NCBI RefSeq assembly: GCF_003075045.1
Contig: NZ_QCZD01000001.1
Span: 744,001-808,000, forward strand
Source: Maribacter litoralis
Lineage (GTDB): Bacteria; Bacteroidota; Bacteroidia; Flavobacteriales; Flavobacteriaceae
Direction: 5' to 3'
Length of the DNA: 64,000 nt
This document shows positions 28,737 through 36,888 of this stretch, in pieces. Each line of letters begins with the position of its first letter. The stretch's first letter is position 1. The position numbers and the translations under genes are program-made. The notes below the pieces were generated by a model. It did not search any database, was not told the DNA's origin, and was given only the letters and a program-made list of their open reading frames with translations.

Positions 28737-30767
28737 TTACTTTAAAAAATCTACTACTTGTTGGTATACTTGTTCTCCGGTGAATCCGAATTTTTCATCA
28801 AGTACAGTTGCCGGTGCAGAATAACCAAAATGCTCTAAACCGAATACTTTTCCGTTTGGTCCTGCTAATCCTTCCAAGTTTACAGGTAAACCTGCCGTAA
28901 GTCCGAATACCGGTTTGTTCGGCGGAATCACTTTTTCTTGGTATGCTTCAGACTGTTGTCTAAATAATCCTTCCGATGGTATTGAAGCGATATTGATTTT
29001 TAACCCTTCTTTCTCCTCCAATAGTTTGGTTGCCGCAACCAAGGTAGAAACCTCAGAACCATTAGCGATCAAAATTACATCTGGATCAGCTACTTCTTGT
29101 ACCAAGTAACCTCCTTTTTCAGCTTTTAAAGCTTCTTCATAACGGTTACCGCTCTTGGCAGGTACATCGCCAATACCTTGCCTAGATAAGATAAGACCTG
29201 TTGGTGTCTTTTGGTTTTCAATGGCCATTTTCCAAGCTACGTTCGTTTCTTGAGAATCAGCAGGGCGCAACGCTACAAAACTTTGCTCGTGACTGTGGTT
29301 CTTTAATTTCTCCAATAAACGAATTTGAGCTTCTTGCTCGATCGGTTGGTGTGTTGGTCCGTCCTCGCCTACTCTAAAGGCATCATGCGTCCAAACAAAC
29401 TTCACCGGTAATTCTTGAATACAGCTTAAACGAATAGCTGGCTTCATATAATCAGAGAATACAAAGAATGTGGCCACAACCGCCATTACACCACCATGCA
29501 GTGCAATACCGTTTGCCATAGTCGCCATGGTCAATTCTGCAACACCTGCCTGTAAGAATGCTCCAGAGAAATCACCTTTCTTTAAAATGCTTGTTTCTTT
29601 CAAGAAACCGTCAGTTTTATCACTGTTGGATAAATCTGCAGACGATACGATCATATTCTCTACGTTCTGTGCCAAGTAAGCCAATACATTAGATGAAGCC
29701 GCTCTTGTAGCCTGACCTTCTTTTTGTGCTATACTTCCAAAATCTAGATTTGGTAATTTTCCTTCAAGGAAACCATCTAATTTAGCAGAAAGCTCAGGGT
29801 TTTCTGAACGCCATGCGTCAATCTCCCTTTTCTTTGCCTGTGCCTCATCTTTCTTTCTATTGATGATACCTTCGTAATACTCTTCAACTTTATCGTAAAT
29901 ATCAAAAGGGTTATCTACATCTGCACCCAAATTCACCAAAGTCTTTTCATAATCTGCACCTGTATTGCCAATAGGTTTACCGTGCAGTTCTGTATACCCC
30001 TCGTACGGAGAACCATCTGCAGTTACACAGCCTTTACCCATTATGGTTTCACCGATAATCAAGGTTGGCTTTTCTGTCTCTGCATTGGCATCTGTTAATG
30101 CTTTTCTTATTTGATCATGATCATGCCCGTCGATAGTAACTACGTTCCATCCCCATGCTTCATATTTCTTGGCCGTATCTTCTGAAGTTACCTCATCTGT
30201 TTTAGACGATAATTGAACATCGTTAGAATCGTAGAACATGATAAAATTACTTAAGCCTAAGTGACCTGCAATTCTACCTGCACCTTGAGAGATTTCTTCT
30301 TGTACACCACCATCTGAAATAAAACCATAGATCTTATGGTTCATCCAATCTCCAAAACGCGCTTTCAAAAAGTTGGCCGCTACCGCTGCACCGACTCCCA
30401 TAGTATGACCTTGACCTAAAGGACCTGATGTATTCTCTATACCTCTTGCAACATCTACCTCTGGGTGACCCGGAGTTACAGATCCCCATTGTCTAAAATT
30501 GGAAACATCATCCTTAGAATAATTACCCAATAGATAATACTGGGCGTACATTAATGTAGAAAGGTGACCAGCATCCATAAAGAAACGATCTCTAAATGGC
30601 CATTTCATATCAGAAGGATCGTAATTGAAAAATTCAGTATACAAAATGTGCATATAGTCTGCGCCTCCCATTGGCCCACCTGGGTGTCCAGAGTTTGCCT
30701 TTTCTACCATCGCTACAGCTAATGCCCTTATATTATCGGCCGCTAATTGATCTAGTTCCTTGTTCAT
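28737..30767 (-). CDS. tkt: Transketolase
   Basis: 676 residues, full-length single-chain transketolase, cytosolic, ThDP-dependent. N-terminal AVAMVEKANSGHPGGPMGGAD, ThDP/Mg motif from GDGGVQEEISQGAG (about 151-164) to YDSNDVQLS, pyrimidine domain with the catalytic Glu in RVGEDGPTHQPIEQ, and the C-terminal domain. Moves two-carbon units between sugar phosphates. Forms an operon with fsa. A -7 box TATCTTTG is present on the minus strand at 30826-30833, with no palindrome at the 22-base position, so it is outside the Crp/Fnr-type promoters described further on. Confidence 0.97.
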   Translation of the reverse strand: MNKELDQLAADNIRALAVAMVEKANSGHPGGPMGGADYMHILYTEFFNYDPSDMKWPFRDRFFMDAGHLSTLMYAQYYLLGNYSKDDVSNFRQWGSVTPGHPEVDVARGIENTSGPLGQGHTMGVGAAVAANFLKARFGDWMNHKIYGFISDGGVQEEISQGAGRIAGHLGLSNFIMFYDSNDVQLSSKTDEVTSEDTAKKYEAWGWNVVTIDGHDHDQIRKALTDANAETEKPTLIIGETIMGKGCVTADGSPYEGYTELHGKPIGNTGADYEKTLVNLGADVDNPFDIYDKVEEYYEGIINRKKDEAQAKKREIDAWRSENPELSAKLDGFLEGKLPNLDFGSIAQKEGQATRAASSNVLAYLAQNVENMIVSSADLSNSDKTDGFLKETSILKKGDFSGAFLQAGVAELTMATMANGIALHGGVMAVVATFFVFSDYMKPAIRLSCIQELPVKFVWTHDAFRVGEDGPTHQPIEQEAQIRLLEKLKNHSHEQSFVALRPADSQETNVAWKMAIENQKTPTGLILSRQGIGDVPAKSGNRYEEALKAEKGGYLVQEVADPDVILIANGSEVSTLVAATKLLEEKEGLKINIASIPSEGLFRQQSEAYQEKVIPPNKPVFGLTAGLPVNLEGLAGPNGKVFGLEHFGYSAPATVLDEKFGFTGEQVYQQVVDFLK

Positions 30768-31241
30768 TATATTATTAGATTATTATTCAGATTCGTGTTA
30801 ATTTTTTAAACTACTTAAATATCTTCAAAGATACTTTATATAGGGCTTTAATTAAAATTATTCGACCAACATAATTCTATAGTAAAGCCTTGATGACCTA
30901 TGGAATAGCATATTAGCACTTTCGAAAGGGTTTTCGATGAAAATCAACTATTGAAAGGCACACTAAAAACTCCTTTATCCGCTAAAAACAAGGAAGTTAT
31001 AAAAAAAGTTATTTTTTTCTTAAAATGATATAAATAGTAACAAAACCTTAACCATGACCTCAGTATTGCAATGTGCTTTTCAACTACAAAGCATTTTATA
31101 ACACTTTTACCATTTACTGTACTCTAAATTACCGGGATATTAGACAGCACTGACCCCAAACCAATTTACGACCAGCCAATTGCTTCTTGTTCCGTAACGG
31201 ATTTCATTGTCTATAATTAGCTCTTTCTTAGTAACACATGG
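30768..31241. other. 474-base spacer without a gene
   Basis: Between rpiA and tkt. Holds the presumed tkt promoter (-7 box at 30826-30833 on the minus strand) and AT-rich leader DNA. Six-frame reading gives only very short frames, for example 13 codons on the minus strand around 31165-31205. I see no RNA structure I can name. Confidence 0.5.
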
Positions 31242-31919
31242 TCACTTCTTTTTAATAACCGCTTCTTCGCCTTTTCCTATAATTACTACATTGGTACTGG
31301 TCAAAAATAACCCTGTTTCCACTACACCTGGTATGCTCTTTAGTTGTTGTTCTAAATCGTTCAGTTCTATTTCGGTGTCCCAAATATCAATATCCAGAAT
31401 ATCGTTATTCTCGTCGGTTTTATATGCTTTATCGCCCTTCATGCGCTGTACGGGACACAACCCCATACCATCTAACTCTTTTAAAATCAATTGCGTGGCA
31501 AAAGGTATCGTTTCTATTGGCAATTTAAATTTGCCAAGTTTGGCAACACTTTTGGATGAGTCGGCAATTATGACGTTTAGGTCAGAATTATGTGCTACAA
31601 TTTTCTCACGTAATAATGCCCCGCCACCGCCTTTGATCAATTGAAAGTTCTCATCTACCTCATCTGCGCCATCGATCGTAACGTCTAATCTTTGTGCCTC
31701 TGCCAAGGTAATCACCTCTATACCCAATTTTTTTGCCAGTTTTTCGGTTTCATCAGAGGTTGCCACAGCTTTGATCTGTAACCCATTTTGCACCATTTCA
31801 CCAATGGCCTCGATCATAAAAAATGCCGTAGAACCTGTCCCCAGGCCCACTGTCATTCCAGATTTAATATATTTTACTGCTTCTAATGCTGCTACTTTTT
31901 TCTCGTTTACGGCGCTCAC
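31242..31919 (-). CDS. rpiA: Ribose-5-phosphate isomerase A
   Basis: 225 residues, cytosolic. Phosphate-binding VGLGTGSTAFFMIEAIG near residues 20-37, ATSDETEKLAKKLG, the catalytic region TIDGADEVDENFQLIKGGGGALLREKIVA split over about 88-117 (Asp, Glu and Lys of the active site), and IADSSK. Interconverts ribose-5-P and ribulose-5-P. The third pentose phosphate enzyme of this stretch, separated from tkt by a long spacer, so probably its own transcript. A -7-like TATCTTTA lies at 31960-31967 (minus). Confidence 0.96.
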   Translation of the reverse strand: MSAVNEKKVAALEAVKYIKSGMTVGLGTGSTAFFMIEAIGEMVQNGLQIKAVATSDETEKLAKKLGIEVITLAEAQRLDVTIDGADEVDENFQLIKGGGGALLREKIVAHNSDLNVIIADSSKSVAKLGKFKLPIETIPFATQLILKELDGMGLCPVQRMKGDKAYKTDENNDILDIDIWDTEIELNDLEQQLKSIPGVVETGLFLTSTNVVIIGKGEEAVIKKK

Positions 31920-32097
31920 TTTAGTTGAATTAAGGTTTATTTGGTCTGTTATTTTGGGCTAAAGATATTTATAATTGACCTATGTTACCTTCATTGTTAA
32001 CTTGTTCTAAAAAAAACCTTGGTGCACCACCTTTCGTTGTGAAAATTTTGCACATTAAAAGTCTATCCACATCTTCATAATAGAAAGAAAGTACGCA

Positions 32098-32952
32098 CTA
32101 ATTTTCGCTGGATGTCAACGATAAAATAGGCACATCAACACAAAAAACCGACTGATCTACAACAGTGTTAAGTCTAAGATTCTTCATGAATTCAATATTA
32201 CTACTGAATACCACAACTATTTGACAATCATATTGATCAACGAATTCACTTAATCTACAGGGCAAAGAATCTTGTAGTATAATATGATGAGAATAATGAG
32301 GTATTTGATCTAAAGTTTTACCAATGGTATTCAAATTCAGCTTTTGAAGGGAATTTAAACGATCTGCTGATTTCTGAATATTTATAATATGAACATTGCT
32401 CTTGAAAATTTTACTGATTTCTACTAGCGGATATAGTTCAGCTTCCTTATAAAAATAGTTTTCACCCGAAATCAATGCCACATTTGTAAGTCGTTTAAAC
32501 TTAAAATCTTTTGGTATGACCAATACAGGGCAGCTATGTACATGCTCTAAAACCCGAAATGTGTTTCTGCCCATTACCCTGGTTTCTTCCTCCCCTGTTC
32601 CTTTTGAGCCCATCACAATTAAATCTAACGAGTATTTACCCACCGCTTCCTTTACCTCTTCTATGAGCAAAGAAAATGTAGGTATTTTTATAAAGCTATG
32701 AAGATCATTATCGTAGTTCTTATGAATGCGGTCTATCAACATCGCAAGTCCTTTTTCCGAGGCTTTTTTTGCTGAACAAGATTTAGTTGCGGTCAACGTA
32801 TTTCCCGCCATTAAGCGATTGCTATAAATTTCTGGGGTATAAGCGTTTAAAAAATAAAATGTACATTTTGTATCGGCAAAAAGACGTAGCGCAAACTCGG
32901 TGGCATTCCATGCCGCCAAAGAAAAATCTGTAGGTATTAGAATATTTTTCAT
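32098..32952 (-). CDS. Universal stress protein (two-domain)
   Basis: 284 residues, two UspA-like halves. The N-half, MKNILIPTDFSLAAWNATEFAL, contains the ATP-loop pattern VMGSKGTGEEETRVMGRNTF.VL (GSxG...GS-like) at about 112-135. The C-half lacks a clear nucleotide loop. Cytosolic. Usp genes are often induced by low oxygen in this phylum; here the promoter has an FNR-like palindrome (33007-33020) at the fixed distance, which supports oxygen control. The fnr gene lies directly upstream on the same strand. Confidence 0.88.
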   Translation of the reverse strand: MKNILIPTDFSLAAWNATEFALRLFADTKCTFYFLNAYTPEIYSNRLMAGNTLTATKSCSAKKASEKGLAMLIDRIHKNYDNDLHSFIKIPTFSLLIEEVKEAVGKYSLDLIVMGSKGTGEEETRVMGRNTFRVLEHVHSCPVLVIPKDFKFKRLTNVALISGENYFYKEAELYPLVEISKIFKSNVHIINIQKSADRLNSLQKLNLNTIGKTLDQIPHYSHHIILQDSLPCRLSEFVDQYDCQIVVVFSSNIEFMKNLRLNTVVDQSVFCVDVPILSLTSSEN

Positions 32953-32976
32953 GAATAAGGCGTAACTATATTTCGA

Positions 32977-33020
32977 TAAATGTAGCTGCCGTAGCCTGTA
33001 GAAACTATGACATTTATCAG
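32977..33020 (-). promoter_or_regulatory. FNR-type operator and promoter of the universal stress gene
   Basis: Palindrome TGAC-ATTT-ATCA within 33007-33020, then exactly 22 bases, then -7 box TACATTTA (32984-32977, minus strand). Leader to the ATG about 20 bases. Confidence 0.75.
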
Positions 33021-33030
33021 AACAGAAAAA

Positions 33031-33720
33031 TTAAAATCCGTCTACCAGCTCTTTCAATGCACATTCGTTTACAATGCCTATTTTCTTGCCTTCGGTTTTA
33101 AGAAGTCCTTTCTTTTTAAATTCGGAAATCATTCTAATTAAAGACTCGGTAGCGGCACCCACAATATTGGCGTAATCATCTCTACTTAAAGACAATTGTA
33201 AAAAACCGTTATCATCTTCGCCATAGTTTTCCTTTAGATACAATAAAGCTTCCGCCAGGCGTTGCTTTACCGTTTTCTGAGACATGTTCACAATAACATC
33301 ATCAGCTTCTTTTAAATCGTGTGCCATATGGCGCAAAACCTCTAAAGAAAAGTACGGATTGGTATTTAAGGTGTTCGTAATTATTTCTTTGGGAATAAAA
33401 CAAACCTCCATATCGTTGATCGCTGTTGCACTCAAATTGGTATAGTCTTCGGCAATTACAGAACGTTGACCCATAATTTCGCCTATATTGGTCAATTTTA
33501 CAATTTGCTCTTTACCGTTGCTACTTAGTTTAGATAATTTAGAAACTCCATTGCGTACACAGTAAACACCATCTAACTTCTGCCCTTCCAAAAACAGCGC
33601 ATCTCCTTTTTTAACCTTTTTAGAGGTTTTGGCATTAGAGACTTTTATTAGCTCTTCTTTGCTCAAGGCACGGAGCGAATTAAATTGTCTAATGATACAA
33701 TTCTCACATCTACTTTCCAT
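33031..33720 (-). CDS. FNR-like Crp/Fnr regulator
   Basis: 229-residue Crp/Fnr protein. Cyclic-nucleotide-binding-like beta roll at about 25-125, dimer helix to 150 and winged helix to the end. Cysteines C5 and C8 (CENC) and C107 (EVCFIP) align with C20, C23 and C122 of E. coli FNR, but the place of C29 is N14. Recognition helix ATESLIRMI keeps E192 and R196, the residues that read TGA in FNR and CRP; FNR Ser212 is Ile here. It lies next to ccoI and the cbb3 genes and shares a divergent operator with ccoI, so it probably regulates itself and the micro-oxic set. Confidence 0.9.
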   Translation of the reverse strand: MESRCENCIIRQFNSLRALSKEELIKVSNAKTSKKVKKGDALFLEGQKLDGVYCVRNGVSKLSKLSSNGKEQIVKLTNIGEIMGQRSVIAEDYTNLSATAINDMEVCFIPKEIITNTLNTNPYFSLEVLRHMAHDLKEADDVIVNMSQKTVKQRLAEALLYLKENYGEDDNGFLQLSLSRDDYANIVGAATESLIRMISEFKKKGLLKTEGKKIGIVNECALKELVDGF

Positions 33721-33742
33721 GGCTATACTATTAAATATAGCA

Positions 33743-33816
33743 CAAAACTAAACAAGGCAATTATGCTAAGAACTGACAATTATCATGTTTTAAAAAGTGA
33801 TACATTTTCACCTTTG
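33743..33816. promoter_or_regulatory. Bidirectional FNR-type operator between fnr and ccoI
   Basis: One palindrome, TGAC-AATT-ATCA within 33773-33786. To the left, after 22 bases, the fnr -7 box TAGTTTTG (minus strand 33750-33743). To the right, after 22 bases, the ccoI -7 box CACCTTTG (33809-33816). Leaders are about 18 bases on both sides. Confidence 0.8.
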
Positions 33817-33838
33817 TACTTCTAATTGGTTTATAATT

Positions 33839-36232
33839 ATGCAGGATGATACATGTTTTCATTGCGGAGACCCTTGTGATAGGCAACTAATCACTTTTGA
33901 AGAAAAGTCGTTTTGTTGCTCTGGTTGCAAAACCGTTTACGAAATATTTTCTACCAACGACCTTTCTCATTATTATGATTTGCAGGAAGCTGCCGGCACC
34001 ACCCCAAATGCCATTGAAGGAAAGTATGATTTTCTTGATAATGAAGACATCATTACTAAACTATTAGAATTTAATGATGGTAACGTACAGATCATTAATC
34101 TTTACATACCAACTATTCATTGCAGTTCATGCATCTGGATATTGGAAAATTTGAATAAACTCAACAAACATGTTACAAGTTCTCAGGTAGATTTTCCAAA
34201 GAAAACCATACGCGTTACCTATCACAAAGAGTTCAGCTTAAAGAACCTAGTACTGCTCTTAGCTAAAATTGGGTATGAACCCTATATATCTTTGGAGGAT
34301 TTTGAAGGAAAGAAAAAAGCGACCGATAGAAGCCTTATATACAAACTTGGCGTTGCCGGCTTTGCCTTTGGTAATGTAATGTTTCTTTCCTTTCCAGAAT
34401 ATTTTGACTTGGGTTCAAGTGCTGCTTCGGGTGGAGAATATTGGTTGAACAAATACCAAAACCTTTTTCGCTGGCTCATGTTCGTTTTCTCATTGCCTGT
34501 TGTTTTTTATGCTGGGTGGGACTATTTTGTATCGGCATTTAAAGGGCTACGTGCCAAGCTCTTAAATATAGATGTACCCATTGCCCTTGGTATTCTGGTT
34601 CTTTTTCTAAGAAGTACTTTTGATATCGCGTTTAATTTTGGTAGCGGATTTTTTGACTCCCTCACAGGGTTGGTATTCTTTCTATTACTCGGTAAATTCT
34701 TTCAGCAAAGAACCTATAGCTTTTTATCTTTTGAGCGTGATTACAAGTCTTATTTTCCTATTGCGATTACCCGATTAAAAACTGATGGAAAAGAAGAGAC
34801 CGTACCTGTTCAAAATATAGAAAAGGGAGATAGAATATTGATCAGAAATGAAGAAATGATTCCCGTTGACGGCACATTGATTTATGGAAACGCACAAATT
34901 GACTACAGTTTTGTATCGGGTGAATCAGAACCTGTAAATAAGGAAATTGGTGAACAGGTCTTTGCAGGCGGCAAACAACTTAACGGCGTTATTGAAATGA
35001 TAGCCTCAAAATCTGTCTCACAAAGTTATCTTACACAATTATGGAGCAATGCCGTATTCAAAACCGATAAAACCACCACTTTTCAAAATCTTACAGATAG
35101 TATAGGTAAGCGTTTTACCATTGCAGTACTTTCCATTGCCTTTATTTCGACCGCTTTTTGGTTATATGTTGACCCGTCAAAGGCAATGAACGTATTCACG
35201 GCAGTATTGATTATTGCCTGCCCTTGCGCCATTGCTTTGGCATCGCCTTTTACCCTAGGAAATATGTTACGCATTTTTGGCAAGAAAAAATTCTACATTA
35301 AAAATACGCAGACCATTGAGCAACTAGCCAAAATAGATACTGCCATTTTTGATAAGACCGGTACCATAACCACTAGCCAAAAAAGTACCGCTTATTATGA
35401 GGGAATGCCATTGACCCCCGAAGAAGAATCTATTTTAAAGAATACCATTAGAGCATCTAACCACCCTTTAAGCAGATCTTTATATGATCTACTTAAAGAA
35501 CAGAATATCATAACTTTAGATGAATACGAAGAACACGTAGGCAAGGGTTTGGAAAGCAGTAAAGGAGCTATTAAAATGAAAATTGGCTCAGCAAATTTTG
35601 TGGGTAAAGCCTTATCTGAAAATGTATTGGACACATCAATGCACATAAGTGCGAACAATACGTATAAAGGCAGATATATTTTTCAAAATCAGTATAGGGA
35701 AGGACTCTCTACTACTTTTAAAAATATGTCGCAGACCTTGAGCTTGGCAATTTTATCGGGAGACAACGAGGGCGAAAAATCACGGCTAGAAGCTATTTTA
35801 CCCAAACTCACCCCGTTGTTCTTTAACCAAAAACCAGAGCATAAATTAGCCTTTATTAAAACCTTACAGGAACAGGGCAAAAAAGTGCTTATGGTGGGTG
35901 ACGGACTAAATGATGCCGGTGCTTTGGCTCAAAGTAATGTGGGCATTGCCATATCTGAAAATATAAATGTCTTCTCCCCTGCCTGTGATGCTATTTTAGA
36001 TGCATCAAAATTTCAACAGCTTTATAGTTACATACTTGCATCTAAAAAGGCCATGCGAGTAATTAAAATGAGCTTTATACTCTCTTTACTATATAATTGC
36101 GTGGGTTTATACTTTGCTGTAACAGGGCAATTAGAACCTGTTATTGCCGCTATTCTTATGCCATTAAGTTCTATTAGTATAGTCGTATTCACTACGGTCA
36201 TGACCAATTTTATCGGCAGAAAGCTATCTTAA
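33839..36232 (+). CDS. ccoI: CcoI-type copper P1B-ATPase
   Basis: 797 residues from the ATG at 33839; the GTG at 33797 lies upstream of the predicted transcription start. N-terminal Cys-rich part (CFHCGDPC, FCCSGC), an HMA-like segment with IHCSSCIW near residue 90, then TM bundle, actuator TGE-like FVSGESEPV, CPC metal motif in IIACPCAIALASP, DKTGT phosphorylation site and GDGLNDAGAL. This is the FixI/CcoI exporter that supplies copper for assembly of the cbb3 oxidase in the inner membrane. Divergent from fnr and upstream of ccoS-ccoNOQP. Confidence 0.92.
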   Translation: MQDDTCFHCGDPCDRQLITFEEKSFCCSGCKTVYEIFSTNDLSHYYDLQEAAGTTPNAIEGKYDFLDNEDIITKLLEFNDGNVQIINLYIPTIHCSSCIWILENLNKLNKHVTSSQVDFPKKTIRVTYHKEFSLKNLVLLLAKIGYEPYISLEDFEGKKKATDRSLIYKLGVAGFAFGNVMFLSFPEYFDLGSSAASGGEYWLNKYQNLFRWLMFVFSLPVVFYAGWDYFVSAFKGLRAKLLNIDVPIALGILVLFLRSTFDIAFNFGSGFFDSLTGLVFFLLLGKFFQQRTYSFLSFERDYKSYFPIAITRLKTDGKEETVPVQNIEKGDRILIRNEEMIPVDGTLIYGNAQIDYSFVSGESEPVNKEIGEQVFAGGKQLNGVIEMIASKSVSQSYLTQLWSNAVFKTDKTTTFQNLTDSIGKRFTIAVLSIAFISTAFWLYVDPSKAMNVFTAVLIIACPCAIALASPFTLGNMLRIFGKKKFYIKNTQTIEQLAKIDTAIFDKTGTITTSQKSTAYYEGMPLTPEEESILKNTIRASNHPLSRSLYDLLKEQNIITLDEYEEHVGKGLESSKGAIKMKIGSANFVGKALSENVLDTSMHISANNTYKGRYIFQNQYREGLSTTFKNMSQTLSLAILSGDNEGEKSRLEAILPKLTPLFFNQKPEHKLAFIKTLQEQGKKVLMVGDGLNDAGALAQSNVGIAISENINVFSPACDAILDASKFQQLYSYILASKKAMRVIKMSFILSLLYNCVGLYFAVTGQLEPVIAAILMPLSSISIVVFTTVMTNFIGRKLS

Positions 36233-36458
36233 TCTACGTATCAGAAATACTGAACATATTACGCTAGTAAATATTAAGTACAGAGATACTAATTAATGGG
36301 CTTTATCTCCCTTAAAATTTCTATTCATATTAAGATAAAGCTATCTATCATTTGTAGTAAAATACAATCCCAAACAACTGATAATCAATTTTCTAAAAAC
36401 TTTATCACATCTCCCTTAATCATAGTTTAAACATCAATTTTAAGAAAAAGTTCAAAGT

Positions 36459-36502
36459 ATGACAATTGTCATTTTCTAAGGTTCCATACCCACCTAAATT
36501 TA
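36459..36502 (+). promoter_or_regulatory. FNR-type operator and promoter of the ccoS-ccoNOQP operon
   Basis: Perfect palindrome ATGAC-AATT-GTCAT (36459-36472), 22-base spacer, -7 box TAAATTTA (36495-36502). Leader of about 15 bases to ccoS. The rest of the 289-base gap after ccoI shows no gene. Confidence 0.8.
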
Positions 36503-36521
36503 CCGAATAATTACGATTGGT

Positions 36522-36701
36522 ATGAGTGTTATTTATGTTTTACTAGCGATTAGCCTAGTGGTTGCAATCATCTTTTTTGTCGCCTTTATTTTTTCGGTAA
36601 GGCAAGGGCAATATGATGATGCTTATACACCTTCCGTAAGAATGCTTTTTGAAGATGAATTGGTAAAGCCAAAGAAGAAAAAAGTAAAAAGTAAAGAGTA
36701 A
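36522..36701 (+). CDS. ccoS: CcoS, cbb3 oxidase assembly protein
   Basis: 59-residue membrane protein too short for a usual cut-off: MSVIYVLLAISLVVAIIFF... One TM helix at about 4-24, then the CcoS-typical SVRQGQYDDAYTPSVRMLFED, and a Lys-rich tail. CcoS is needed for cofactor insertion into cbb3 oxidase and normally follows ccoI. The final codons (K-S-K-E-stop) are formed by the first units of the GTAAAGA tandem repeat. Confidence 0.9.
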   Translation: MSVIYVLLAISLVVAIIFFVAFIFSVRQGQYDDAYTPSVRMLFEDELVKPKKKKVKSKE

Positions 36702-36773
36702 AGAGTAAAGAGTAAAGAGTAAAGAGTAAAGAGTAAAGAGTAAAGAGTAAAGAGTAAAGAGTAAAGAGTAAAG
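36691..36773 (+). repeat. Heptamer tandem repeat GTAAAGA, about 12 copies
   Basis: Eleven perfect units from 36691 to 36767 and a partial twelfth to 36773. Lies between ccoS and ccoN; the ccoS stop codon is in the second unit, and 115 bases separate the repeat from the ccoN start. Confidence 0.97.
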
Positions 36774-36888
36774 TAAAAAATTGAAAGTAAAGGACATTTG
36801 CAAATTAATAGGAGTCTCATCTCTATTTTCTTTTCTCTCTGTTCTTCATTTTAGAAAATAAAATCCAATTAAATAAACAAGTATAATT

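Noticed and set aside
30826-30869. tkt promoter as a possible regulon member
   Set aside because: The -7 box TATCTTTG is good, but the 14 bases at the operator position show no palindrome.
36691-36773. Possible CRISPR-like array
   Set aside because: Period is 7 bases without spacers; it is a simple tandem repeat.
36555-36820. Two minus-strand frames rich in LLFTLYS repeats
   Set aside because: They are the translation of the GTAAAGA heptamer array and overlap ccoS; no start signal and no conserved sequence.
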